NCBI RefSeq assembly: GCF_900167445.1
Contig: NZ_FUZT01000010.1
Span: 181,434 to 245,433, forward strand
Length of the DNA: 64,000 nucleotides
Reading direction: 5' to 3'
Origin: Maledivibacter halophilus
Lineage (GTDB): Bacteria; Bacillota; Clostridia; Peptostreptococcales; Caminicellaceae
The notes beneath the pieces were generated by a model that did no database searches, was not told the origin of the DNA, and saw only the letters and a program-made list of their open reading frames with translations. Shown here piece after piece: positions 1-8,715 of the stretch. Each line of letters opens with the position of its first letter. Within the stretch, counting starts at the first letter, position 1. Both the position numbers and the translations under genes were made by a program.

Positions 1-60
1 CTCCTTTTAAAAGAGAACGAAGATATGAAATTTATAATACTTTAGAGTTGTTACCTTAGG

Positions 61-106
61 ATTGAAGTGATTCTTAGGAAAATTATGTCCTTAGAATCAC
101 TTCAAT
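61..106. terminator. Long hairpin downstream of the BMP lipoprotein gene
   Basis: Arms at 61-79 and 88-106 pair at 18 of 19 positions around an 8-base loop. It lies just past the 3' end of the minus-strand lipoprotein gene. There is no clear U-run on the minus strand, so it may be an RNA-stabilising or bidirectional structure and not a classic terminator. Confidence 0.5.
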
Positions 107-112
107 TATTTT

Positions 113-148
113 AGAAATTTGCATAATTAATATTATGTAATTTCCTCA
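113..148. repeat. Family A palindromic repeat, short copy
   Basis: The left end reads TTTGCATAATT and the right end ATGTAATTTCCTCA, the two ends of a repeat found about ten times in this window. This copy keeps almost no interior. It lies 24 bp beyond the stop codon of the minus-strand lipoprotein gene. Confidence 0.6.
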
Positions 149-171
149 TTTAGTCCTTATAAAAAGTTTAT

Positions 172-1254
172 TTACTTCTTCTCAAAACCTGGATAAGATT
201 CTACTTCAATTTCTCCGCTTTTTACTTCTTCTGTTAATTCCTTTATCTTGTCAAGAATATCCTGAGGAAACTTATCTCCTAAGGCTTCCTTCATAACAGA
301 CATATCTGTTAATCCAACACCACCATTAGATATGTCCATATTTACTACTTCTCCACCTTTGAATGAATCCTTTGCAATAGATTCAACCATTAAATAACTA
401 GCTCTATCCACACGCTTTAACATAGAAGTAAGTATACTTCCCGGATAAACATTATCCTGATTTAAGTCAACACCTATTGCATAATTTCCTGTTTCCTTAG
501 CTGCTTCTAAAATACCATTTCCAGTATTTGAAGCAACATTCATAACAATATCTGCCCCTTGGCTGTATTGTGCTAGGGTTAATTCTTTTCCCTTTAATGG
601 GTCATTAAAGGTTCCTGCAAAGGAGGTTAAAATTTTCATTTCTGGATCTATATGCTTTGCACCTTGCTTATAGCCTACTAGGAAATCATGAAGTACAGGA
701 ATATCCATTCCTCCAACCCATCCTATTATCTTTTCAGAGTTCACATTTGGTATATCGGTTTTTTGTGTGAACATTGCTGCTGCAGCACCTGCTAGGAAGG
801 ATCCTTCATTTTGGGCAAATGTTGCTGACATAACATTAGGCTCATCTACTACGGCGTCAATAATACCAAATTTTACATCGGAAAATTCTGAAGCATGCTT
901 TTTAATAATGTCCTGAAGCTGTGTAGAAACTCCAATAACAATGTCATAATCGGCTGCTGCCATGGCCACCAAATTAGATTCCCAATCGGAAGGCACTTTA
1001 GATTCCATAACCTTTACTTCAAGATTAAAATCCTCCTGGGCCTTTTTAATTCCTTCATATGCAGAATCATTAAAGGATTTATCCCCTAAAAAGCCTGCTA
1101 AAACCAATGCTACCTTAATAGGTTCCCCTGACTCCTTAGCTTGTCCATTTTCCTGGGATGTATTTGCTTCTTCTGTTTTTCCACTACATCCTGCCATCAT
1201 AGATACTACTAATAAAACTGCCATTAACAATGCAATACCTTTAATTTTTTTCAT
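172..1254 (-). CDS. BMP-family nucleoside-binding lipoprotein (PnrA-like)
   Basis: This is the extracytoplasmic substrate-binding protein of an ABC importer, probably for purine nucleosides. It starts with a lipoprotein signal peptide: KKIK, a hydrophobic stretch, then lipobox MMAGC with the acylated Cys at residue 23. A BMP domain fills the rest, recognisable by GFLGDKSFND, IIGWVGGMD and YAIGVDLNQDN. The 360-residue length is normal. It follows a ribokinase and a LacI regulator on the same strand. That fits uptake of ribonucleosides and phosphorylation of the ribose released from them. The ATPase and permease genes expected next would lie beyond the left edge. Family assignment is firm; the ligand is inferred from the neighbours. 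Confidence 0.9.
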   Translation of the reverse strand: MKKIKGIALLMAVLLVVSMMAGCSGKTEEANTSQENGQAKESGEPIKVALVLAGFLGDKSFNDSAYEGIKKAQEDFNLEVKVMESKVPSDWESNLVAMAAADYDIVIGVSTQLQDIIKKHASEFSDVKFGIIDAVVDEPNVMSATFAQNEGSFLAGAAAAMFTQKTDIPNVNSEKIIGWVGGMDIPVLHDFLVGYKQGAKHIDPEMKILTSFAGTFNDPLKGKELTLAQYSQGADIVMNVASNTGNGILEAAKETGNYAIGVDLNQDNVYPGSILTSMLKRVDRASYLMVESIAKDSFKGGEVVNMDISNGGVGLTDMSVMKEALGDKFPQDILDKIKELTEEVKSGEIEVESYPGFEKK

Positions 1255-1405
1255 TTTTCTTCCCCCTCTTCTTAATTACTAAAGATATTCTTAGACTTAT
1301 TTAAAATTTCTATTGAAATTTCACCTCCTTATAAATATTAGCTGAGTCAAATATTCATTAATAAAACCTTTTCCTGCTTTATAATATTTTCTTGTTTTTG
1401 ATAAA

Positions 1406-2341
1406 CTATAAATCAATCTTTGTATCGCTCTTGTTCATAATTTCTTCAACTTCTTTTCTCATAGGTAATGATGTTTGGGCACCTTCCTTTGTCACTGTAA
1501 TGGCTGCTACATGGGTAGCAAAATTTATAGCCTCACCTATCTCTTTTTCTTCGGCCAAAGCAACAGCTAAAGCCCCTGTAAAAGAATCTCCAGCAGCGGT
1601 TGTATCAATAGAATCAACCTTTATTGCTTCATGGAGCTGCTTTATACCCTTATTGACAAAGAAGCTTCCCTTGTCTCCAATGGTTGTAATTATATTTTCT
1701 ACACCCCTTTCCATCATTTTGTAGGATGCAGATTCAATATTGGAAATGGTATCTGTTTTTTGACCAGTTAAAATTGCCAATTCTGTTTCATTAGGCGTTA
1801 ATATATATGTATTCTTTAAAACATCCTCTGATAAGTCACATGCAGGAGCAGGGTTAAATATAACCTTAACCCCCTTTTTATTACATAAATTGATCACAAA
1901 TTCTACTACATTTAAGGGGATTTCAAGTTGAATTACACAAAACTCAGCAGAATCAAACAAATAATTGAATCTTTTTACCTGCTCTACACTTAATTTTTCA
2001 TTGGCCCCTGCATATACTACAATATTATTTTCTCCCTTATCACTCACATATATATAGGCTGTACCCGTTTGGGTATTATCATCAATCTCAATTCCCTCTA
2101 CATTTACCCCACTACTTTTTAAATTTTCAAGGGACTGCTTTCCATATTCATCATTTCCTACTCTGCCTATCATAGAAACATTTCCATCTAAACGAGCAGC
2201 AGCTATTGCCTGATTTGCACCTTTTCCTCCACCAAAGCTTTTAACATCCTTTGCCAATATAGTTTCTCCAACTGCCGGTATATGGGAAACCCTAATTACC
2301 ATATCCATGTTTATGCTGCCAATAACTAAAATGTTTTTCAA
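1406..2341 (-). CDS. rbsK: Ribokinase
   Basis: PfkB-family sugar kinase that phosphorylates D-ribose at O5 with ATP in the cytosol. The N-terminal GSINMD motif, the GGGKGANQA substrate loop and the C-terminal DTTAAGDSFTGAL anion-hole/catalytic-Asp motif are all present, as in ribokinases generally. I chose the TTG at 2341 because AGGAGGTGAT sits just upstream, and the encoded protein then begins LKNILVIGSINMD. A longer reading from an ATG at 2365 would add eight unconserved residues. The ribosome site overlaps the end of the upstream LacI gene, so the two are probably translationally coupled. Confidence 0.9.
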   Translation of the reverse strand: MKNILVIGSINMDMVIRVSHIPAVGETILAKDVKSFGGGKGANQAIAAARLDGNVSMIGRVGNDEYGKQSLENLKSSGVNVEGIEIDDNTQTGTAYIYVSDKGENNIVVYAGANEKLSVEQVKRFNYLFDSAEFCVIQLEIPLNVVEFVINLCNKKGVKVIFNPAPACDLSEDVLKNTYILTPNETELAILTGQKTDTISNIESASYKMMERGVENIITTIGDKGSFFVNKGIKQLHEAIKVDSIDTTAAGDSFTGALAVALAEEKEIGEAINFATHVAAITVTKEGAQTSLPMRKEVEEIMNKSDTKIDL

Positions 2342-2345
2342 ATTA

Positions 2346-3359
2346 TCACCTCCTATCAATAGCACATGTGCTTTGACGTATAATTAACTGAGGCTTAAAG
2401 CTAACTATTTTTTTCCTTACCTTTTTTCCTTCAATCATATCTATCAGCATTTTAGCTGCTGTAGCTCCCATATCATAGGTAGGCTGTTTAATTGTTGTTA
2501 GCTGAGTCTCTAGCATCTGGGATATAAGTATATCATCAAAGCCTACAATAGAAATATCCTGTGGTATTTTATATTCACAAGCCTTTATAACCTTGTAGGC
2601 CCCATAGGCCATTAGGTCATTACATGCAAATATACTAGTAATCTTTTTTTCTCTTAGCAGTTCTTCTGCGGCTTTCATTCCACCATCCATTTTGTAATTG
2701 CTTTCAACAACGAAGCTTTTATCTAGTGTAATATTGGCATCCATCAAAGCTTTTTGGTATCCTTCATATCTCTCAATTGATGTTTTAGTATGTAAAGGAC
2801 CTGTTATACAACCAATTTTTCTATGGCCTAAATCAATCAAATGCTTAGTTGCAATATATCCGCCCTCAAGATTATCTAAAAATACACCCTTAATATCCTT
2901 TGACTCTATAAATCTATCCATCATAACTACAGGAATACCACTTTTTATTAAATCAAGTATATGTTCATACTTAGGAATAGAAGCAAGTGTAAATATAATT
3001 CCATCTACATATTTTTCTTTTAAAGCATTAATATATTCACTTTCTTTATGCAAATCCTCATCGGTATTACATAGAAAAACATTATAACCATAATCATTAG
3101 CACTATCCTCTACTCCTCTAGCAATGTCGGGGAAAAAAGGGTTTGATATATCTGGAATAATGAGTCCAATAGTTTTAGTCTTTTTAGTAACAAGGCCTCT
3201 AGCTAGGGCATTGGGTTGATAATTAAACTCCTTTACCAAATCTAAAATTTTCTTCCTTGTACTCTCACTTACACCTTCGCTTTTATTGTTAATAACACGT
3301 GATACTGTAGTAGTAGAAACGTTTGCCATTCGAGCAATATCTTTAATTGTAACTCCCAT
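2346..3359 (-). CDS. LacI-family transcriptional regulator (RbsR-like)
   Basis: This DNA-binding repressor has an N-terminal LacI helix-turn-helix (VTIKDIARMANVSTTTVSRVINN) followed by a periplasmic-binding-protein-like effector domain (TIGLIIPDISNPFFPDIARGVED). The start at the ATG at 3359 is supported by GAGGAG seven bases upstream. An upstream ATG at 3374 would add five residues. It heads the operon with ribokinase and the nucleoside-binding lipoprotein, so ribose or a nucleoside-derived sugar is the likely effector. Two AAACGTTT dyads just upstream are probable autoregulatory operators. Confidence 0.9.
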   Translation of the reverse strand: MGVTIKDIARMANVSTTTVSRVINNKSEGVSESTRKKILDLVKEFNYQPNALARGLVTKKTKTIGLIIPDISNPFFPDIARGVEDSANDYGYNVFLCNTDEDLHKESEYINALKEKYVDGIIFTLASIPKYEHILDLIKSGIPVVMMDRFIESKDIKGVFLDNLEGGYIATKHLIDLGHRKIGCITGPLHTKTSIERYEGYQKALMDANITLDKSFVVESNYKMDGGMKAAEELLREKKITSIFACNDLMAYGAYKVIKACEYKIPQDISIVGFDDILISQMLETQLTTIKQPTYDMGATAAKMLIDMIEGKKVRKKIVSFKPQLIIRQSTCAIDRR

Positions 3360-3378
3360 ATTTATTCTCCTCACTAGA

Positions 3379-3402
3379 TTAAACGTTTTAGTTAAACGTT
3401 TT
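3379..3402. promoter_or_regulatory. Tandem LacI-type operators
   Basis: Two copies of the palindromic core AAACGTTT lie at 3381-3388 and 3394-3401, 13 bp apart, about 20-40 bp upstream of the LacI start. The central CG and flanking A/T symmetry are typical of LacI/CcpA-family operators. Autoregulation is inferred. Confidence 0.65.
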
Positions 3403-3532
3403 CGTAAAACCTTTAACTAAATGATAATTAATTTTTTAGTTTTTGTCAATAGTCATTTATACATTTTATTAAAAATATCGACAAAAACTTATATATCTAG
3501 ACATTTATCATTATATAAGATCTTAAAAAACT

Positions 3533-3564
3533 ATGGCTAGCAGCCTTTAATAGCTGCCAGCCAT
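3533..3564 (-). terminator. Rho-independent terminator of metG
   Basis: On the minus strand a 12-bp stem (ATGGCTGGCAGC paired with GCTGCTAGCCAT) is followed by AGTTTTTT, starting six bases after the metG stop codon. Confidence 0.85.
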
Positions 3565-3569
3565 ATATA

Positions 3570-5507
3570 TTAGCTTACAGTACTTCCACTTTCGATATCT
3601 GCTGTAACAAGCTTCAACTTTCTTCCTGCAGTTGCTGCTAAAATCATTCCCTGGGATTTTATTCCTCTAAGCTTTACAGGTTTTAAGTTGGCTACAAGAA
3701 TTACCTTCATACCTACTAAATCCTCTGGAGTATAATTTTGTGCTATTCCTGATACTACCTGTCTAGTTTCATCCCCTACTTTAATCTTTAACACCAGCAA
3801 TTTATCTGCCTTTGGATGCTTTTCGGCTTCTATAACCTCAGCAACCTTTAAATCTACCTTATCAAAATCATCAATTGTGATTTCTGGTTTAACTTCTTTT
3901 TCTATCTTTTCCTCTTTCTTTTCATTCTTTTGTTTTTTTGATGCTTCGGCTTCAATTTCTTTTAATTTCTTTTGTATATCTATACGGGCAAATAAAATTT
4001 CCTGCTTGCCTACCTTAGACCCAATTTCTATGCCATTAAACTCAGAAAGACTTTCAAGGCTAGTTTTTGTAGTATTTAATTGTTTAAATATTTTTTCTGA
4101 GGTCTCAGGTAAGAAGGATTTAAGCATTACCCCTGAGAATCTTATGGATTCCAATAGGTTATATAGTACTGCTGCCAATCTATCCTTTTTATCTGGGTCT
4201 TTACCTAAAATCCAAGGCATTGTTTCATCTATATATTTATTACTCCTTCTTAGAAGCATAAATATTTCACTTATTGCATCGGCAACTTTCAAATCCTTCA
4301 TCTTAGCTTCGACTTTTTTTGGTGTTTCAAGGGCAAGATTTATAAGCTCATCATCTATAGCTTCCTTTTCACCTGGCTTTTCTACCCTTCCATCAAAATA
4401 TTTATTAACCATTGTAATTGTCCTATTAACAAGGTTTCCCAATATATTAACAAGGTCTGAATTTATTCTTTCCATTACCAGCTCCCAGGTTATTGACCCA
4501 TCCTGAGCAAAGGGCATTTCGTGCAAGGAATAATATCTTACTGCATCTACTCCAAAATGTCTAGTTAAATCATCGGCATATATTATATTTCCCTTTGATT
4601 TACTCATTTTTCCTTCTCCAAATAGCATCCATGGATGCCCAAAAACCTTTTTAGGCAATGGTATATCAAGAGCCATAAGCATAATAGGCCAGTAAATTGT
4701 GTGAAATCTAAGTATATCCTTACCTATTAAATGTAGGTCAGCCGGCCAATATTTATTATATCTTTCTCCATGATTTCCTTCTGTGTCATATCCAATTCCA
4801 GTGATGTAATTAGATAATGCATCTATCCACACATATACCACATGCTTTTCATCAAAGGTCACGGGTATTCCCCATTTAAAGGATGTTCTTGATACACAAA
4901 GATCTTGAAGACCTGGCTTTAAAAAGTTATTAATCATTTCATTTTTTCTGGATTCAGGCTGTATAAAATCAGGATTTTCTTCAATATGCTTCATTAATCT
5001 ATCCTGATATTTGCTTAGCTTAAAGAAATATGCTTCTTCTTTAGACTCTTTAACAGGTCTGCCGCAATCAGGACAATTCCCATCTACTAATTGGGATTCT
5101 GTCCAAAAGGATTCACAGGGTGTACAATAAAGCCCTTCATATTCTCCTTTATAGATATCTCCCTTATCATAGAGTTTTTTGAATATTTTTTGTACTCCCT
5201 TTTCATGGTAATCATCAGTAGTTCTTATGAATTTATCATAGCTGGTATTCATAAGATCCCATATTGATTTAATCTCCCCTGCTATTCCATCTACAAACTC
5301 TTTTGGGCTTTTCCCAGCTTCCTTTGCTTTGATTTCAATTTTTTGACCATGCTCATCTGTTCCTGTCATAAAGAAAACATCATATCCCTGCTCTCTTTTG
5401 TATCTGGCTATTGCATCTGCAAGTATAATCTCATATGTATTTCCTATATGAGGCTTTCCAGATGTGTAAGCTATGGCGGTTGTAATATAATATTTACCTT
5501 TACTCAC
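3570..5507 (-). CDS. metG: Methionyl-tRNA synthetase
   Basis: This enzyme charges tRNA-Met with methionine in the cytosol. The class I signature PHIGNTYEI is near residue 20. A CxxC...CxxC zinc knuckle (CTPC, CPDC) lies near residues 126-145, and KMSKSKGN near residue 300. A Lys/Glu-rich linker leads to a C-terminal EMAP/Trbp111 tRNA-binding domain (VDLKVAEV, HPKADKLLVLK, GIKSQGMIL), used in dimeric bacterial enzymes. The 645-residue length is normal. The start is GTG at 5507, with AAGGAGG nine bases upstream. A T-box leader controls it from about 280 nt upstream. In Bacillus this gene sits beside abrB and rsmI, but here it is about 38 kb away. Confidence 0.97.
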   Translation of the reverse strand: MSKGKYYITTAIAYTSGKPHIGNTYEIILADAIARYKREQGYDVFFMTGTDEHGQKIEIKAKEAGKSPKEFVDGIAGEIKSIWDLMNTSYDKFIRTTDDYHEKGVQKIFKKLYDKGDIYKGEYEGLYCTPCESFWTESQLVDGNCPDCGRPVKESKEEAYFFKLSKYQDRLMKHIEENPDFIQPESRKNEMINNFLKPGLQDLCVSRTSFKWGIPVTFDEKHVVYVWIDALSNYITGIGYDTEGNHGERYNKYWPADLHLIGKDILRFHTIYWPIMLMALDIPLPKKVFGHPWMLFGEGKMSKSKGNIIYADDLTRHFGVDAVRYYSLHEMPFAQDGSITWELVMERINSDLVNILGNLVNRTITMVNKYFDGRVEKPGEKEAIDDELINLALETPKKVEAKMKDLKVADAISEIFMLLRRSNKYIDETMPWILGKDPDKKDRLAAVLYNLLESIRFSGVMLKSFLPETSEKIFKQLNTTKTSLESLSEFNGIEIGSKVGKQEILFARIDIQKKLKEIEAEASKKQKNEKKEEKIEKEVKPEITIDDFDKVDLKVAEVIEAEKHPKADKLLVLKIKVGDETRQVVSGIAQNYTPEDLVGMKVILVANLKPVKLRGIKSQGMILAATAGRKLKLVTADIESGSTVS

Positions 5508-5538
5508 TTTAAATTCCTCCTTGTGTATAGATTAATTC

Positions 5539-5712
5539 GTTATGCTAGTTTCTATATGGGGAATTTTAATATTTCCTTTTCCTTCATGCTATAAACCTGT
5601 TTTTTTATATAGCTTTTCAAGGAAAAAACAGGTTCATAAAAATCACTCAAATGAAATATTAAAACTCCCTAAGTTATATTTAAAAGTAATAAATTTGATT
5701 TACTAGCACAAC
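5539..5712. repeat. Family C nested palindrome inside the metG leader
   Basis: The outer arms are GTTATGCTAGTT at the left and TTTACTAGCACAAC at the right. A second nested pair is GGGGAATTTTAATATTTC with GAAATATTAAAACTCCC, and an inner 12-bp hairpin (AACCTGTTTTTT with AAAAAACAGGTT) sits at the centre. Similar outer ends recur at 13922-13985. The element lies between the T-box terminator and the metG start, so any readthrough mRNA would carry it. Confidence 0.6.
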
Positions 5713-5783
5713 AAGTTGAATTAACTGTTTTACTGGAATATTTATATAGATTTACTATATAAAATAAAATTTTAAACATCAAA

Positions 5784-6045
5784 AAACCCCGTCCCCATAA
5801 AGGGACGAGGATATCTCGCGTTACCACCCTAATTCATTATTATGTTACCATAATAACCTCGGCAAGTGACTAATTATCACCTTGCATTTTTAACGGCTGC
5901 AAATCCGACCTGCCCTAATGTAGATATCAATTTCAGACAGATAGTTCAGGGGCCATGTTCAGCATACTTTTTAGTACCGGCTTTCACCTCTTCCAGCTCT
6001 CTATAACTAAATTCATATACCTACTCTTCCCATCATTACTTTTAT
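5784..6045 (-). promoter_or_regulatory. T-box riboswitch for methionine (metG leader)
   Basis: On the minus strand the T-box core AGGGTGGTAACGCGAG lies at about 5816-5831. Stem I carries the usual AGAG and GGTGAAAGCCGG elements. A terminator follows the core: CCTCGTCCC pairs with GGGACGGGG and is followed by TTTTTT, near 5784-5810. The specifier region reads TGAAC-ATG-GCCC, so the likely codon is AUG (methionine), matching the downstream metG. Uncharged tRNA-Met would favour the antiterminator and raise metG expression. The specifier was placed by eye. Confidence 0.93.
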
Positions 6046-6072
6046 TAAATATTTATGTTTAGTATACTATTG

Positions 6073-6101
6073 AATATATATAATTATACATATTTTGTCA
6101 A
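6073..6101 (-). promoter_or_regulatory. Sigma-A-type promoter of the metG T-box transcript
   Basis: On the minus strand TTGACA (6096-6101) is followed by a 17-bp spacer and TATATT (6073-6078), ending just upstream of T-box stem I. Confidence 0.75.
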
Positions 6102-6184
6102 GGTTTATGGGGCGAAAATATTTGGAAATTTATCTTTATTTTATTTTCAGTATAAATATTAATTTTCCAATATTTTTTTCATCT

Positions 6185-6790
6185 TTAATTGCTCATTTCA
6201 TCCTTCCAATTTTCAAATCCCTCTAAAACAGCATCCTTAGTCTTTTGAGATATTTCGGGCAGTGATCCTCCCCATGCCTTTTCTGCTTCTTCAAACCCCT
6301 TTAGAAATGCTTCCTTTAGCATATCTGCTTTCTCTGGATTTCCTCCCGAAAGGGTTTTTGCAAACTCTAATATTCTGTCTGCGGTTTTTGAAGCACTCCA
6401 ATAGCCACCTTCTGATACATCAATTTTAGCTTGCTCAATCATTTCAGGTTGTATTTTATTTTCTTTATCCTTTAATATAGCTTCTAAAGCAGTTTTATAT
6501 GTGGTATTCTGATTACCAATAGAATCCTTTGCCATTTTCAGAAAGCTGCTTTTCATTCTTTCATCCAGTTCCATTTTCATACGTTCTATCTTACTTTTAT
6601 CAATAGTATATTTCTTAGTTTTTAAATGGGAATAATCAGAGCTTGTTTTATTGTTTTCTTGCTGTTGTCCCTTTTCATAAACTACTTTTCCGTTTTCTTT
6701 GTTTAAATTGGACTTTTCCTTAGCTTCTCTTTTGTTTTGAGTCCTCTTACTTAAGGAACTATAATTTGAAATACAATTACCAATTTTCAC
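6185..6790 (-). CDS. Conserved hypothetical protein
   Basis: I do not recognise this 201-residue protein with certainty. Residues 1-70 are Lys/Asn/Gln-rich and probably disordered. From about residue 70 there are amphipathic helices with GGYWSASKTADRILEFAKTL and a C-terminal GGSLPEISQKTKDAVLEGF segment. There is no signal peptide or membrane segment. The pattern resembles small soluble proteins of unknown function seen in Clostridia. The start is GTG at 6790 with AAGGAGG upstream. It is a single gene between the metG leader and the antiporter terminator. Codon use matches its neighbours, so it is probably expressed. Confidence 0.7.
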   Translation of the reverse strand: MKIGNCISNYSSLSKRTQNKREAKEKSNLNKENGKVVYEKGQQQENNKTSSDYSHLKTKKYTIDKSKIERMKMELDERMKSSFLKMAKDSIGNQNTTYKTALEAILKDKENKIQPEMIEQAKIDVSEGGYWSASKTADRILEFAKTLSGGNPEKADMLKEAFLKGFEEAEKAWGGSLPEISQKTKDAVLEGFENWKDEMSN

Positions 6791-6921
6791 TTGTTTATCC
6801 TCCTTAATGCTAAATATTTACAAATCTCCTCTTATAAGATTTATCGGTTCTTTATCTCATTTATTTAATATTATTTGACTGAATAAATTGAATAATTACA
6901 TCTCTAATATTTATTGAATAT

Positions 6922-6962
6922 AAAAAAACAGACAAATTAGTTAATTTACAACTTGTCTGTTT
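6922..6962 (-). terminator. Terminator of the APC antiporter gene
   Basis: On the minus strand AAACAGACAA pairs with TTGTCTGTTT, followed by a run of T, about 40 bp after the antiporter stop codon. Confidence 0.8.
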
Positions 6963-7003
6963 CTCTTGACTATGTTTAATTGTACATAAGCTTTTAGCAA
7001 TTA

Positions 7004-8461
7004 TTAAAATGGCTGTATCGTACCATTAGATATTAATACCAAAGATATCACTGCAAATGCTAATATGATTATAAATGTTAATTTTTCCCACCATTTTTCA
7101 AAGATTATATTCCCATTCTCTTTTCTTGACTTAGTATATACAATAGTTCCCGGGATATATAATATCGCCGTGATTAACATATATTCTAGTCCGCCTGAAT
7201 ATATAAGCCATAATGAATAAAGGGTTCCCAATAAAGCAACTATGAAATTATTTGTTTTTTCACTCTTAGAAGAATTTTCAAAGGTTTCATTTGTTATAAC
7301 TAATTTTAAATAATAAGCAGCACTTAGTAGATAAGGTATTAATACCATACTAGCAGAAAGTGTATAGAATATTTGATATGTACTTTCGTTTAGATAAGTT
7401 ATTATTAAGAATAGTTGTATGATTCCATTTGTAAGTAGCAGTGCATTCACTGGTGAATTGTTTCTATTTTGTTTTTTAAAGGCCTTATTAAAAACACCAT
7501 TTTGTGCTGCCACATAGGGAAGTTCTCCTGCTATGATTGTATATCCAAGTGTAGATCCTGCAAGGGATACTATTACTCCTATATTTATTACAGCAGCTCC
7601 CCACTTTCCTACAACACTTTCTAAAATATAGGCCAATGGAGGGTTCTTTAAAGCTGCAAGTTCAGGAGTTGTCATTACTCCCATACTCAATATAGACACT
7701 AGTAAATATATTAGCAAAATACCTAAAAAACCTCCAACAGTAGCCTTTGCTACATCTGTATTTTTCTCTGCTCTACCTGAAATAGCCACCGCTCCTTCAA
7801 TGCCTATGAAAGCCCACACAGTAGTATACATGGTGGCCTTTATTTGTTCCATTAATGGCATTCCTCCTGTCTGTCCCCAGAAATTTTCTTTAAATATGGA
7901 AAAGTCAAAGGATCTAAAAGCCACTAATGCAACAACAAATATTAGTATTGGTACAAGTTTTCCCAGTGCTATTACAAGGTTTACGCTTGCAGCTTCTTTT
8001 ACTCCCTTTAATACTAAAAAATGCATAGTCCAAATCACTAAAGATGCACAAACTATTGATAATAAATTATTTCCTTGTCCAAAGGCCGGTATAAAATATC
8101 CAATAGCTGAAAAAAGTAAGGTTGCGTAGGAGACATTGCATAATAAAACACTTATCCAGTATCCCCATGCTGAATTGAAACCTATATATGTTCCAAAACC
8201 TTCTTTTGCATAGGAAAATATTCCACCAGTCAGCTCTTTTTTTCTCAAAGATAACCCATAAAAACACATTGTAAGTCCTAACATTCCAATTCCACAAACA
8301 GACCATCCTATAAGCACAGCTCCGGTATTTGCTCCATTTGCCGCCATATCACCTGAAATACTAAAAACTCCTCCACCTATTGTTGAGCCTATTACTATAC
8401 CTATAAGTCTTATCAAATTCAGTTTATTACCCTGTAAAGATTGTTTTTCTACTGAATCCAT
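7004..8461 (-). CDS. APC-family basic amino acid antiporter (ArcD-like)
   Basis: This integral membrane protein has about 12-13 predicted helices over 485 residues. The family signature GIVIGSTIGGGVFS is in the first helix, and LTGGIFSYAKEGFG and WAFIGIEGAVAISGRA follow. These features fit the arginine/ornithine (lysine) exchanger branch of the amino acid-polyamine-organocation superfamily. The gene for a guanidine-group hydrolase lies directly upstream on the same strand. The pair probably imports arginine or a methylarginine and exports citrulline or ornithine. A good catabolite-repression (cre) match lies about 53 bp upstream of the start. Exact substrates cannot be read from the sequence. 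Confidence 0.85.
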   Translation of the reverse strand: MDSVEKQSLQGNKLNLIRLIGIVIGSTIGGGVFSISGDMAANGANTGAVLIGWSVCGIGMLGLTMCFYGLSLRKKELTGGIFSYAKEGFGTYIGFNSAWGYWISVLLCNVSYATLLFSAIGYFIPAFGQGNNLLSIVCASLVIWTMHFLVLKGVKEAASVNLVIALGKLVPILIFVVALVAFRSFDFSIFKENFWGQTGGMPLMEQIKATMYTTVWAFIGIEGAVAISGRAEKNTDVAKATVGGFLGILLIYLLVSILSMGVMTTPELAALKNPPLAYILESVVGKWGAAVINIGVIVSLAGSTLGYTIIAGELPYVAAQNGVFNKAFKKQNRNNSPVNALLLTNGIIQLFLIITYLNESTYQIFYTLSASMVLIPYLLSAAYYLKLVITNETFENSSKSEKTNNFIVALLGTLYSLWLIYSGGLEYMLITAILYIPGTIVYTKSRKENGNIIFEKWWEKLTFIIILAFAVISLVLISNGTIQPF

Positions 8462-8513
8462 TTTCTAACCTCCCATAGTTAGCACACTTTCTCAGTATCC
8501 TCAATCAATCTCA

Positions 8514-8527
8514 TGAAAACGTTATCC
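8514..8527. promoter_or_regulatory. Candidate CcpA cre site
   Basis: TGAAAACGTTATCC matches the cre consensus (TGWAARCGYTWNCW) at nearly every position. It is 53 bp upstream of the antiporter ATG, which suggests carbon-catabolite control of arginine-type metabolism. Confidence 0.55.
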
Positions 8528-8591
8528 TGCTAGAAATAGCTATATCTAGAGTTCCTAGTAAAATTAAATTTATAGATATTCAAGCAAAACA

Positions 8592-8652
8592 GTTAATTTA
8601 TACATATCAAAAACTCCTAAGAACCTTGAGTATTTTGATATGTATAAATTAA
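8592..8652. repeat. Family B hairpin repeat
   Basis: The arms TTAATTTATACATATCAAAA (8592-8611) and their inverse complement (8633-8652) are separated by about 21 bases containing CTCCTAAGAACC. Related hairpins recur near 49.5, 52.4, 58.9 and 61.4 kb. Confidence 0.65.
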
Positions 8653-8715
8653 AATCCTTAGGATCTCTATATCTTAATTTACTATTTGTTAATTTAAACC
8701 AGATATATAGAACAT

